Shown: positions 1 to 11,451, numbered from the stretch's first letter. The stretch: DNA of 64,000 nucleotides from Aphis gossypii (GCF_020184175.1 NC_065533.1:63836351-63900350); one strand, 5' to 3'. Program-made: numbers and translations. The notes: generated by a model not told the origin, from the letters alone.

Positions 1-278
1 AATACTTCACCTTCAACCTTTACCTTTTCGCCAACCACTATTACTATTCATTTTCTTAAATGTCAAAAAACAATACAAAAAGTAACGTTTATGACACGGT
101 CACACGGTTCAAACGATCACGTTTGGAAGACACACGCGGGCGTTTGCTAATTTGGAAGTGAATAAAACAGAATAAAATGTTTTATTGTTCATTTCAAAAT
201 GGTAATACAATTTACAAGACATAATATTGTAACACTATTTTTATACATTTTCAATACATATAATATATGTATTGACCT
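1..278. other. Unassigned left edge
   Basis: No supported gene. The stretch adjoins LTR-like sequence that starts at about 279. It could be a diverged R/U5 part of that LTR (a TTTATT run near 180 would be a minus-strand AATAAA), but I cannot align it convincingly with the intact LTR at 58831-59414. Confidence 0.4.
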
Positions 279-1253
279 ACTGATTTCTTACAAGAGTGGG
301 CGGTGACTTCGTCATACGAGGGGTCCCGGAACGACTGCTTGTGTATTCTTACTGTAGTAAGCCGACGGAGTCGTCTCACTATTTTCTTTTCTATTTTAAC
401 TTATCTACATGTACTACAAGGTTCTTCGCATTTAAATATTTTATTATCATACTCGTAGCAATACGTAATTAAATTTGATGGCAATTTCCAAGAATCGAAG
501 CGTATGGGAAAACACAGTCACAAACAACTTTTTCTTTCCCTTTTGACAAACAAGCCATGCACATAAATCATAGATGCGCACGCCTTGGTATAATAGCACA
601 ACAACAAGTCCGATCCAGGGTTAAGTGTTTTGGGCGCAAAACCACTTTTGTAGCTACAATGACAACATTCTATAACACACCTTTTTGTCCATCTCCTAGT
701 CTCTATCATGTATAACCAGGGGGTACAGAGAACCATATAAATACAGGTCTCTGTCCGTCTTAATTTTTAGAATTAGTTTCACATCTACATAGAGCTAGTC
801 TGTGTCTAAATTTTAGATTAGCTTTTTCTCGGGCAGCTACTTAACGTGCTGTCCTCAAATTCTTATACACTTGTTTTATTGTAACAAATTGTAACTTTAA
901 TTTTAATAAACTCTTGTATTAACATTGTGTCTTTGTCTCACTTTTAAAACCCGTAATCTCTTCTCGACAACTTGATCCAACTGCAGATGTCAAGCACTCA
1001 TTTATAAACGATAGTGAGAGATCACTACATTACCCATGATTCTTATCGAATCGTTAAGACACCGAGTTTCGACTTTTGCAAAGAGACGTGTGAATTTACT
1101 TTAATTGTCAAATTATTATATTAATATAATACTCTACTCTCTCGTGTCCTGTACTCGTGTGCCTGTGGTATTTATTTTACAAGTTAGGACATTTGACATT
1201 GTATGATCTTATGCATATAAAATAATCGATACGGACAGTATAGGTCCGTAACA
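279..1253 (-). repeat. 3' LTR remnant of an errantivirus-like element, split by a solo LTR
   Basis: Positions 279-352 and 1030-1253 match the LTR at 58831-59414 closely. They share the block with GGGTCCCGGAACGACTGC, then the block ending CGATACGGACAGTA and the terminal CGTAACA. On the minus strand the LTR begins TGTTACGG at 1253. The match stops at 279, just where the other copy has its TATA-like core promoter, so only the U3 part is recognisable. The intervening 353-1029 is a separate later insertion. An exonuclease relic abuts the LTR without a polypurine tract, so either a deletion joined them or the LTR inserted into the relic. Confidence 0.8.
353..1029 (+). mobile_element. Solo LTR with TTAC target duplication
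   Basis: The block starts TGTAGTAAGCC and ends GATCACTACA, so its ends are inverted TGTAGT/ACTACA. It is flanked by TTAC at 349-352 and 1030-1033. The uninterrupted site, with a single TTAC, exists at about 59193-59200, which proves an insertion. Internally a TATAAATA box lies at 736-743 and an AATAAA polyadenylation signal at 905-910, the order expected for a plus-oriented LTR (U3, R, U5). No internal region or second LTR is present, so this is a recombination product. A 4-bp TSD suits gypsy-type elements. Confidence 0.88.
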
Positions 1254-1852
1254 GTTATATCATGGTTTTGATTACAAATTGAATCATGAGTTTCCTTCAA
1301 TGATAAAAATCTACCATTTTTAATTATATAACCTAATTTATGGTTTAATATAATTTCATTAATTTTAAATAAAATACTCTATTATTATCAGTATTGTATG
1401 CAGTCATATTCAACATTATATTTGTATTAAAACCTAATCTTTGTAAAATATTTTTATCTGAATTACCATTCCATAGTAAAATAATTGCATTTTGATTATT
1501 AAAATCAAGATAGTTTTTTAAAAAGCTTGTAGTTAGGTTCGACGTTTTTGATTTCATAGCTAAATGTAATTCGTTTACCTAATATAACTTGAAGCTGATC
1601 TGGTTTCTTTTCAAAAATGTTTAGTAACAAATCTCTAGTTTTTATATATGAATAATTATTCATTAATCTTATTCTTCCATCAGGTGATATTATTAAAGGT
1701 CGACCTCGTAGACGAATAATTTCAGATTTTACGTGGGTCTGTGATATAGCTGCAGAAATAAGTATTAAATCTGTACGTTGATAGTTGCTGAATTCAAAAT
1801 CAATGATAATTATTTTATTTTTTGGTTTTTGCCTGTAATTAAACAACATCAA
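1254..1852 (-). pseudogene. DEDD exonuclease relic from an LTR element
   Basis: Two overlapping minus-strand reading frames (1505-1852 and 1345-1557) plus the sequence down to 1254 make one broken protein related to the gene at 52488-53168. The N-terminal part carries a run of Ile followed by D-F-E-F, an ExoI-type hhhhDxE motif. The second part carries LLWNGNSDKNIL, an ExoII-type motif with its Asp. The region TH-D-S-I-C...NH-D-I-T still aligns near 1254-1300, but the sequence then runs straight into LTR DNA, before the place where the other copy has its ExoIII HxxxxD motif. A frameshift separates the two parts. This copy is clearly diverged from the 52-kb one, so the gene has persisted in at least two lineages of the element. 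Confidence 0.7.
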
Positions 1853-2741
1853 TTAATAGTATCATAGTATTATTTTTATCTATGTTACTAAAATATATTT
1901 TAATAAAAATAAAATACTGATTTCATAATTTTTTATTTTATATAAAATTTAGATTATTGAATGTACTTTATATATTTTATTGATTTATTTTTTTATTTAT
2001 GCGTAATATGAATTTATTTGATATTAAATATTTCATTATTCATCTGATTTTTATTTCACTGAAATTTTGTAAAATATTAAAACATATTTATTTATAATCA
2101 ATAATATAAATATTTTATAGACACATAACTTATTATTTTTAAAAAAATATATAAATAAATACGATCATATATTTTATATTTGTTCACTAAGACCAACCGA
2201 TTCACTAGCAGCTTAATTAATCTATAATGATATAAACAATATTCAAATAAAATAATAATTTTTAACTTTGATTTTATATCATATATTTTTTAATCTGATC
2301 GTGTTTTACAACTTTTATTATATATATTAAATACCTATTGAATTTGAATTCAACCAATTTTATTTTTTTATATTTTATTCCTTTTATTTATATTTTCATA
2401 TTATACGTATGTATTAATTTATATTTTAAATATTTCATTATTCATCTGATTTTTTATTTCACTGACATTTTGTAAATTATTAAAACATATTTATTTATAA
2501 TTAATTATATTTGTATTTTATCTTACTTATTGTTTTGCTGCATAGTTTGATGAATACCTCGGTCCATGTTGTTGCGTTGAATAAGTAGGTTTTAGTTTAT
2601 CAATTAAAAAATGAATTAAGAATCAAACTGTTTCTTAAAATTAATATTGTATTTAATTTAGATTAATTATTAATAAAACTTAACTAATATCAAAAACCTT
2701 GCTTGATGATAGTGTTGTAATAAAGTCAGCGACTTACACAA
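1853..2741. repeat. AT-rich stretch with ~95-bp direct repeat
   Basis: No gene seen. A block around 2020-2110 (ATTTCATTATTCATCTGATT, then TTTCACTGA..TTTTGTAAA..ATTAAAACATATTTATTTATAAT) recurs at about 2423-2510 with few differences, a spacing of roughly 400 bp. This may be two decayed units of a longer satellite or duplicated element. The rest up to the P element is featureless A+T-rich DNA. Confidence 0.5.
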
Positions 2742-2749
2742 GTACTGAA

Positions 2750-5700
2750 CATGGCTTAAGATAAACAGGTTACGAAACTACACATTAAAACTATACAACA
2801 GAAATGATGCCCAAAGATTCTCGAATACAAACAGCTGATGGTTTGTGTGAGAACAGTAGCTAGCGCTCTTGCGGCCAAAAACAATTTTATTTATTATCAA
2901 TGTTATCTTTAAACATTTACCCACGAATTTTCATTATTGGATATTTGATATGAAAATTTAATATATATTATCATTATATATTATTTGTCATATTTTGGAT
3001 TTGGAATAAATATTACGATACAACACAATCCTCAATAATTTGATTTTGTAGTGTTGCACCAATTTCCATTGTTTTAATTTATAATAGTAGTTTATTTTGT
3101 ACACTTTGCAAATATATTTTTCTTTATTCCGATATGGTTTCCAACAAGTGTTGTATTCCCAGGTGTACTAAAAGTGCTGCATCTAAATTTGGTGTTCCTC
3201 AAAATATGATGAGTGTTTAGGAAAATATTATTGGGTGTCCTTTAAACAGGAATTCAAAAGTTTGTGCAAACCACTTTAAACCTAGTGATATTACATCAAC
3301 ATGGGAGTCTGGTAGTGGTAGTAGCCAAATCTCGCTATGACCTATTGAAATCATATATGATCATATAATACAATTATAATTAATGTGAAATTACATTTTT
3401 ATAATAATTAAATATATGAATATATATATACATATAATTACAAATGAATAGATAATAGGTACTTTTTTTTTAGATTTGTTTAAAAAAGCCACGATTAAAA
3501 TCTGGAGTTATACCAATTAATAATATAAGTAACAAAGTAAATGATATAAACCAGGTTAGTTTAGTAAATAGTAGATATATAAATATTATATTAAAAATTC
3601 AAATATTTTATTTTTACAAATTTAAACATATTATTAGGTGAATGAAACAACGAAAATCCTGAACGAACATAATTATTTTAAAATTAATCTAAATGATGAG
3701 TTTTAACCACCACTTGCTAAACGAGCATGTATTGAGGTTTGAATAAATTATATTTTTAATAACAATCACAAAAGTAAATTAAAAATAAATTTATTTTAAA
3801 TTCCCAGTTATCGGACAGTGTAATTGAATCAATATCTGAGGTAGTAATTCAAGATAAAACATTGATAAATGATGAAAGTTCAATTTCACTACCCATGAAT
3901 TGGTTTTGTAATGTTACTACTAATAATGGATCTGTTATAGCAAAAACTTATTTTACTCTCAGTCCATTTCAAGTATACAATAATAGAATTGTGGAAAAAC
4001 GATTAGTTATATTAAAAGGTATTAATATAAGTAAATAATAGACAATAGTTACAACTACATTTAAATGTTTGTCATAATGACTAGTTTGTACATAATAATT
4101 TTTCAGTTAAAAAAAAATATGTGTACTTCTGATACTAACTTAACTTTACCATAAAAAATATATTTATAGATTCTGAGCCAACATTTTACCTTAATGAGAA
4201 ACAAATTAAGTTATCACAGGTTGGAATAAATAATTATGATGAAATATTGAATGTCGAATACATCCTAAATATACTTGTAAAAGTTTAAGTTTGTCGAGGT
4301 GTAAAAACTGACAAAAAAGTAAAAACTTCTTTTGGTTCTCAATTTATAGAATTCAATGGTCACTGGAGACATGCAAATTGCTTAAATATGATAGAAGATG
4401 GTGCTAGGTATTAAATTCTGAAAAATTTAAAATTTTCATTAATAAATTAATTTTAAAGTAATAACATTTCTAATTTCATTCTGTTTTAAATAGCCAATTA
4501 TGTGTATGGTGTAATAGATTGAAATACACAATAAATAAAAAGTTCAAAATATTATCAGCTGGAAAGTCTTTAAGAGTACTTTTAACACCAAGCAAAAAAA
4601 GCAAATTCAAAAAAATTCTTAAGTCCAAAAAAATTGTAAGCCAAAAGTTCTCAAGAGCGCATAAAACAATTAAAAATTTGAAATTGCAGTTGAATAATAT
4701 CAAAGCTAAGATATCCCAAGTCTCATCAACCACATTAAATGAATTAATTCAGAAATCTAATTTATCTGACTGTCAATCTAATTTAGTCAATGAAATTTTT
4801 AATGCTGCTAAAGTTACATGTAAGAATCGGAGAAGGTATAGCGATAACTGGATTCTATTATGATTAATTTTACAGATTAGGTAAGTTATTACAAAATATG
4901 ATATGAATAAATAATCATACAAATTAATAATTTTCAGAAGCCCAAGTGGATATAGATTTCTAAGAAACCAAAACATACTTCCACTTCCCTGTGTAAAAAC
5001 TGTTAGAAAGTATCTTTTGGCAATTAATAATGAATGTGGATTTGACCTTAATTTCTTTAAGCTTCTGAAAAAAAAAATGTTAAGTAAAAGTGACAATCAA
5101 AGAAAAGGAATTTTGCTATTAGATGAGGTATATCTGAGATCAAGTATATCGGTCAATAGTCGTACATTAAGTTATACAGGATTGGAAGATTTTGGGGGAG
5201 AACTTCCAAGTAGAGACACACAAAAGGCAGATCATGGTTTGGTCTTTATGTGGTCTAGTCTTGCAGATAATTTTACACAACCTATTGCAGTGTTTGCCTC
5301 CAAAGGTCCTGTAAAAGGTATATAAATTATAATTGATTAGAAAAATGCAAATTTAATACACAAAAATTTAAACAATTTTAAGGAATGGATTTGACCAAAT
5401 TAGTAGTGAAAGCAATAATGTTATTAGAGGATGCAGGAGCACAGGTTTTGGGACTAACTACTGACGGGGCCAGTACAAATAGGACCATGTGGAATAACTT
5501 AGGCATTTCTGGAAAGATAGGGAATACAAATAATAGTTTTTGTAATCCATTTGATGAAACTAGAAAAGTTTTTGTTTTTAGTGATACACCTCACCTCATT
5601 AAGACGATACGTAATCGCTTATATGAAAAAAAATGTTTAAAGGTAATATAAATACATAAAAATGTTTTTTATATACTTACATTATGTGTTATAAATGTAG

Positions 5701-7853
5701 TTGGATCCTTCCAAACCATTAGTAAAATGGGAACATTTTTCTGAAGTATTCAGGCTTGATGAAAATAAACTGGGGAAAGTATGTCCAAAAATTACTAGGA
5801 ACCATATATACTTAACTAGTTTATCAAAAATGAAAGTTAAGTTTGCAACTCAGGTAAATCTGATATATAATTCAGTAATGATATTAAAAATCATCAACTA
5901 ATTTCAATACTTATGAATTATGATGTTAGCTTTTCAGTAACTCAATGGCTGTAGGTATGCAATTTTATAGGAATAGAAATGAAAAAAATCTTATACATTC
6001 AGAAGAAACAGAACAATTTACCTTGTTTATAAATAATTTATTTGATGCGTTAAATCGTAAATTTCCTGCAGAAGGAATCAGAACAAATTCTTATGATTTT
6101 GAGGTTTTTCTTTATGTTTAACAAATATTTATGTTTGTTGGTACTTGACATTAGATATAGGTGTTTTGTGTTTTATGTTCAAATATTTATGTTGCATGAT
6201 GCTTTTGTGGTTTATCGTTCAAAACTATAATAGTTTTAAAAATAAGGTAAGTTAAAGTAATGTTTTTATATATTGTGCTAACAAAACTTTGTGGAAATAT
6301 TTTTACCTAAATGTAAAGAATACTACTTCTTTAATTAATTCATGCCCATTTTTCAAATAATGTTCTTAGGTTCTTGAAAATGCAATGAAATGGTTAGATT
6401 CTTGGGAGTCAAAAGTTATAGATGGACTCATATCTTCAAATGAATTTTTAACTCAGCAAACAGCTGATGGATTGAGAGTAACAATTAAATCTAGCATCGA
6501 ACTTTCAAAATATCTGTTGGACAATTGTAATTTTTCATTTGTATTAACTGCTAAAATGAATCAGGATAAACTGGAAGTATGAAATATTTAATTTTAAAGA
6601 TTGACCATCTACTAACATATAATTGTTTAAAGAAATTTTTTGGTATAATACGTCAAGTTTCTGGTCCAAACGACCACCCGTCTACGCCAACATTCTTACA
6701 ATTATATAGAATGTTGACTGTATCTTCTCTAATAAAACCACCTAAAAGTGGTAACTGTACAATTGATGAAGGTAAATCATTTAAATAGGTATATATAACC
6801 TATACCTAATAAGTGCTTTATATAATATTTACAAACATACTTTACAGTCCAAAAACCGGTACTTGAAATTTGCGACTTTAAAGATCTTATTTCAAATGAA
6901 TCATTGCGTGAAGAAAAAATTAAAAACATGAAGAGTAAATTAGACTTGATAATTGAAGATAAGAACTGGGACTGTGAAGACATATTTTTAGAGCACGATT
7001 ATACAAAAAGTTCAGTTTTTGAATGTGTGGTTTACTATTTAGGAGGGTAAAGATGATTCAATATTATTTCTTACATAAATTTCTAATAAGTTTTTAATTA
7101 AATCTGCAGGTATTTAGCTAGACGACTGTGCAAAAAATCTAAGTGTGAAGTATGTATAAAAAATTTAAAGAATGATGGTAACTTAGGTATGGAATCAGAG
7201 TTGGTAAATTTAAAAAGTAAAGGATTTTTAACTCATCCTAGTGGTAACTTATACAAAATATTAAAAGTATTGGAAACTTGCTTTTGTAAACATGCAAGTG
7301 CTGGTGATGTCTTTGAAAATACTTATAATGAATTTTTTCTTCATGTGACAAGCCTGACATTTTCATGTTCTATTCACAAATATGAAATGATTACAGATAT
7401 TTTCACCATGTATATAACAATGCGCATGAGGCAATTTACATACATTGAAAATCAAAAATTAAATAAAATTAATAGAGCCAAAAAGAAACTTTCTAAACTT
7501 GTATCTAGTTAGGTTAATAAATCTTTAAAAAATGTGTTAATAAATATTTTATATTTCCGTGTTATATTTTTGTATAATAATAAATTGTTTGTTTATGTAA
7601 AAAATCGAAATAAATCTCATAAAAATTTTAAAATATTGTGTTCTCTACCGGGTAAGTTAAAACTAAAATACTTGTCAGAATTCAGAAATTGCCGCAAAAT
7701 TCAAAAAGTGTCGTGGTTCGTGGACAAATATAAATAAAGCTAAATAGTACCGCATGGAGCGCTAGGTATCATTCTCGCTGGTATCCGACGATTGTCAGAC
7801 AAGAGCCTCAATAATCACAGCTGTGTTTCGTAACCTGTTTATCTTAAGCCATG
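2750..7853 (+). mobile_element. P-superfamily DNA transposon, complete ends
   Basis: A perfect 29-bp terminal inverted repeat occupies 2750-2778 and 7825-7853 (it begins CATGGCTTAAGATAAACAGG). The element is flanked by an exact 8-bp duplication GTACTGAA at 2742-2749 and 7854-7861. An 8-bp TSD with ~30-bp TIRs is the signature of P elements, and the interior encodes a THAP/P-type transposase in many exons on the plus strand. Length is 5,104 bp. The exact TIRs and TSD suggest a fairly recent insertion, although the transposase carries stop codons, so this copy would need a helper in trans. Confidence 0.93.
3134..7512 (+). pseudogene. THAP/P-element-type transposase, multi-exon, nonsense codons
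   Basis: The first exon starts at ATG 3134 and encodes a THAP zinc finger (C-I-P-R-C, then V-C-A-N-H-F). Codon 29 is TAG (3218-3220), where the family usually has Trp. Later exons lie at roughly 3810-4017, 4171-4409, 4492-4833 (basic, coiled-coil-like), 4937-5318 (SPSGY.FLR, then LLLDE and SYTG..DFGGE), 5383-5641 (TTDGASTNRTMW and FSDTPHLIKTIRN), 5699-5853, ~5936-6100, 6370-6579, 6620-6768, 6848-7048 and 7109-7512. Introns show GT..AG borders. These motifs match the RNase-H-like and GTP-insertion regions of the P/THAP9 family. A second stop lies near 3703 (F-stop-PP) and another near 4288. The C-terminal exon ends KKLSKLVSS. Confidence 0.85.
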
Positions 7854-7861
7854 GTACTGAA

Positions 7862-7975
7862 AGACTGAGGATAATACACTATAACCTACTCAAGAGCACT
7901 TTGTAAATGATTATAAGTCTAAAAACATTGAATGATTATGAACCAGATTTATAGTCTGATCCAGTGGTGTGATAT
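7862..7975. other. No feature seen right of the P element
   Basis: Short A+T-rich spacer between the P-element target duplication and the tandem repeat. Nothing recognisable. Confidence 0.4.
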
Positions 7976-8165
7976 GTGATCACGCCATATTACACTTTGA
8001 TCGCAGATATTTTTTATAGATTAGGTAAAAATATGATCACGCTATATTAAACTTTGACTACAGTAATTTTTTTATAGAATAGGTAAAACTATGATCACGC
8101 CATATTACAACGCTACCACAGTTATTTTATAGATTAGGTAAAATTATGATCACACCATATGATAC
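7976..8165. repeat. Tandem repeat of ~57-60 bp, about 3.3 units
   Basis: Units begin TGATCACGCCATATTA and end ATAGATTAGGTAAAA. Starts are near 7977, 8034, 8093 and 8147, the last unit being partial. Units differ by a few substitutions and short indels. The unit begins with the palindrome TGATCA. No coding potential. Confidence 0.8.
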
Positions 8166-8419
8166 CACAACCTTACAAATCTGTGTATAAGTGATCAGTA
8201 GACATTGATTATAGTTAGTGTTAAATCTCAACATTGTCTATAAATTTTATGTTTCGTCGTTTCATACCGTAATATATCCGTTTGCTACAAGTCGATAACA
8301 AACCAAGTAACACAATTTGATCAGGTAAATGTTTTTTAAACAATCTGTTATATTAAAAATTAAACTTATACTGATTATCATTTTTATTTAAGGTATATTT
8401 AATATATATAAAAAATAAT

Positions 8420-9371
8420 ATGTCGTACTATACTAATGTATCTGCAGGCGAAAGCTCTTCAAATGATGATGTAAGTACCTATACCTATTTGTTTATGTAT
8501 GTGTGTGTATGATATTATTATATTAATATATTGTTATTAAATAATAGAATGAAAATAGTATGCTATCAACACTATTATCTTCTTTAAAACCGATAAAAAT
8601 GCAGAATAAAAAAAGAAAAAATGATTCTGAACCAAAAGTTAAAATGTCTAAGGCTGAAAGGTAATAATTTGTATTATATTATTTTTTTAAATATTACACA
8701 CACACACACACACACACCACACATTCATTTTTAATATAAATCTATATGAATGTATAGCAGCGAACAGAATCAATAGAGACGTACAAGGATGCCTTAGCTA
8801 GTGTAATTTCGAAAGGAAATATTGAAGATAACGTTTCTAACTCAATAACATTGACGGAAGGAAATTACACGTATACGATTCGGTGTCCAGTAGCGCCAAA
8901 ATGCGATGACTACTACGTCATCCAATATTATAAAACTAGTGTTATAAAGGACATTCCGTCACTTGAAAGGTAAAAACCATAATAAAAAAAACCAATGATT
9001 AAATGATGAACTATAGTTAAACAACAGCGATACAATCATTTATTGATCACCAGATTATTTTTTTTAATTTGACCGTTGCCTATTATTATTCAACACAAAT
9101 AAATTATTAAATTCTAATTAAAATAATAAGATTGAGGATTTTATCGTTGATATTTAACTATAACATGATTAAATAATAAAACATATTACGAATATTATTA
9201 AATAATGATTTTTTATAATAGATGGAACATTCTGAAGCTAGTGTGAAGTTGTATACTAGCAATAACTATCCTGCTGATAACGAAATATCGATCAAAATAA
9301 ATGAACTTATTCGGCACAATTTTAAATCGATGTTCATCGGATCCAAAACGGAAGATTGTAAAAAACAGTAA
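8420..9371 (+). CDS. Putative small four-exon gene, unrecognised
   Basis: I do not recognise this gene. An ATG at 8420 opens a short exon that ends in a good donor (GATGATGTAAGT near 8472). A second exon near 8549-8662 encodes a lysine/arginine-rich stretch (K-K-R-K, SKAER), possibly nuclear. A third near 8757-8970 encodes ~70 codons containing S-I-T-L-T-E-G-N-Y-T-Y-T-I-R-C-P and ends in AG|GTAAAA. A last exon starts near 9222 and can end at TAA 9369-9371 (C-K-K-Q), but its phase relative to exon 3 is uncertain and one phase meets a stop early. It could be a lineage-specific host gene or part of a mobile element; its compact convergent arrangement with the minus-strand ORF at 9556 is suggestive only. 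Confidence 0.4.
8696..8719. repeat. (AC)n microsatellite
   Basis: A run of about a dozen CA units inside an intron of the putative gene at 8420-9371. Confidence 0.9.
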
Positions 9372-9555
9372 AAAATAAAAATGCAAATATATTATTATGT
9401 AAAAATTTTTTATTGGTAGTATAAATTATGACATTTAATAAAATTATTAAAATTGATAAAATTAATTAATCTTATTCTTTTACTATAATATTGAAATCAA
9501 TTCTTAGAGTAATTATAACAATTATAATGGTATAAAGTTCAATACAAATTTTATT

Positions 9556-9921
9556 TTAAATCGTCATTAAATCATATAATATCATATCTGATAATGAATT
9601 ATTGTGGAATTGAAGTATTTCATATATAAAACAAGAATCATCGTTCTGTATACAACACATGCTAAAGTCAAAATTTTGAATATACTGATTAGTAAAATCA
9701 TTTCGCTGACAAGATGATGGTAGAATATTGATGTCTGCTCTAATTAATGAATATACGGTATCAAAAGTTGACTGATATGAAACCAACTTTTTCTGCTTTT
9801 CTACAATATGTGAATCGATACATTGTTGTAATTGTTTTAAACGACGTAAATCAGTATATGATAAGGTAATAAAATGATCATTAACATGCAATTTAATAGT
9901 TAACTGATTAAATTGACTGAA
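9556..9921 (-). CDS. Unrecognised minus-strand ORF
   Basis: An open frame of about 120 codons, with no ATG at its 5' end (the usual pick would be a TTG at 9891), so it is probably an internal or terminal exon. The product has an N-terminal segment with L-T-I-K-L-H-V-N-D-H-F, a central K-Q-L-Q-Q helix-like stretch and two adjacent Cys (M-C-C-I). No domain recognised. A short upstream frame at about 10030-10170 (M-N-P-S-I-V-V-A-K...) could be a further exon. The GTAAGTAATTCTCCC donor-like sequence near 10433 would fit a first exon upstream. Confidence 0.35.
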   Translation of the reverse strand, partial: FSQFNQLTIKLHVNDHFITLSYTDLRRLKQLQQCIDSHIVEKQKKLVSYQSTFDTVYSLIRADINILPSSCQRNDFTNQYIQNFDFSMCCIQNDDSCFIYEILQFHNNSLSDMILYDLMTI

Positions 9922-10234
9922 TAATATATGTTATCAGTTATTTTCACACGTTTACAATTAGTATGTAGATTATTAGTTATTGAACTATAATTGCTATCAC
10001 ACATTAGTGTACACCACTGAAGTAAATCGAAGGTTAACAATTTTTAGTAATATTACATTCTAGTATTACAATAACAGAAATCGTTTTATTAACCAAAAAT
10101 CCAACCGTTACACTTTTCTTGTTAAAAGGTCTAATACTGAATATTGATTTTGCGACAACAATTGATGGATTCATATTGTATGACGACGTGATCTTTTTGA
10201 TATAGACGATTTCTGATGATAATTTTTAAAAACG

Positions 10235-10450
10235 AATAGAAATAAATGTAATAACTGAAATAAACGTAAAACACAGATGTTATTTACACATATATGATCG
10301 TTACAACACATATTTATAAACTAAGTGTATTACTTGTATATGTATGGTTATATACTAAACTGATCACATTAAAAAAAATTGAAGTGAACGTGAAATCAAA
10401 TCAAATAACGTGTGGAAGGGAGAATTACTTACCTGATCTGTCGAACCCGA
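10235..10450 (-). repeat. Direct repeat copy 1 flanking the BIR gene
   Basis: About 200 bp, from AATAAATGTAATAACT through AAATCAAATCAAATAACGTG to GGAGAATTACTTACCT, recurring at 11245-11443 in the same orientation with ~85-90% identity by eye. Read on the minus strand both copies start with AG|GTAAGTAATTCTCCC, a strong splice donor, so they look like duplicated 5' exon/intron regions of minus-strand genes. Confidence 0.75.
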
Positions 10451-10622
10451 AACTGCAATTTTTTTAAATCTAATATATTTAGTTATAATTAGACGCGTTA
10501 TCTTACTTGACAACAAGTTCACGAGGTATAAAATCAAATATTAACACATTTAAGTTGATTAATTCAATATTTATTTTGAAATACAAATAAATTATAAAAG
10601 TAATAAGAAACATCAAAGTAAA

Positions 10623-10928
10623 CTAACAAGTAATATCATTTGATTTAGACTTACAATCACAAACATGGCTAGCTTTTACATATTCGTTTTTTACATTTTC
10701 TATAAATTCATTTCCTTTACATAGTAATACAAATATACATTTAGGATTCCATTTTGCGTGTTCGACCCATGGTATATCATCGTTTGACCATTTTTGTAAG
10801 ACAAGTCCACAGAAAAAACATTCAACTATATCACCTACACCAGTATATTTTAAACCAGATTCAGCTAACGAATATTTATTTTGACATGAAGTAGATGGAT
10901 ATGAGTTATATGTTTTTAATCTTGACAT
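10623..10928 (-). CDS. Minimal BIR-domain protein
   Basis: A 101-codon minus-strand ORF beginning M-S-R-L-K-T-Y. It contains one BIR zinc-binding domain: YTGVGD, then C-F-F-C-G...W...EH-A-K-W-N-P-K-C, with the ligand spacing Cx2C-x16-H-x6-C exactly right for inhibitor-of-apoptosis repeats. There is no RING finger, and a Cys-rich tail (H-V-C-D-C-K) ends the protein. Full IAPs carry two or three BIRs plus RING; this is a single-BIR fragment or a specialised short gene. Aphid genomes are known for expanded BIR genes. It lies between two copies of a ~200-bp direct repeat bearing a splice donor, so upstream exons are possible and the ATG at 10928 may not be the true start. Confidence 0.75.
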   Translation of the reverse strand: MSRLKTYNSYPSTSCQNKYSLAESGLKYTGVGDIVECFFCGLVLQKWSNDDIPWVEHAKWNPKCIFVLLCKGNEFIENVKNEYVKASHVCDCKSKSNDITC

Positions 10929-11244
10929 AAATGTGGTATAATCTGAATGTACTGGATATGAATTATTTCGTACTAATAAACTAAAGATGGAAAATCGTTG
11001 GAAAATTTCTGTAAATTCATGGTTACAATAAAGCTTAAGATAAATACTTTAAAAAAACAAATCAATAAGCTAATTTACCAGAGAAATAATAAAAAAATAT
11101 AACAAGACTTAATTAAGATGTATATCAAGATAAATACTTAAAAAAAATAAATCAATAAGCTAATTTATCAGAGAAATAATAAAAAAAATATAACACGACT
11201 TAATTGTTCAACCGTTAGTAACAAACTAAATGTTTTAAATCAAA

Positions 11245-11443
11245 CACGAATATAAATAAATGTAATAACTTAAATAAACGTGAAACACAGATGCTATTTA
11301 TACAGATATGATCGTTTCAACGCATATTTATAAACTAAGTATATTACTTGTACATGGGTGGTTAAACTGATTATATTAAAAAAATTGAAATGCATGTGAA
11401 ATCAAATCAAATAACGTGTGGAAGGGAGAATTACTTACCTAGG
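11245..11443 (-). repeat. Direct repeat copy 2 flanking the BIR gene
   Basis: Second copy of the repeat at 10235-10450, ending at the same GAGAATTACTTACCTAGG donor-like sequence (minus-strand GTAAGTAATTCTCCC). A shorter duplication also occurs between about 11031-11110 and 11125-11200 (GATAAATACTT..AAATCAATAAGCTAATTTA). Confidence 0.75.
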
Positions 11444-11451
11444 TTTTTTTC

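Noticed and set aside
518..736. Minus-strand 72-codon frame
   Set aside because: Falls within the U3 of a solo LTR and carries no domain.
4476..5096. Minus-strand frames at 4476-4733 and 4773-5096
   Set aside because: Antisense of P-element transposase exons.
7976..8165. CRISPR-like array
   Set aside because: Units are contiguous tandem copies without unique spacers, and the genome is eukaryotic.
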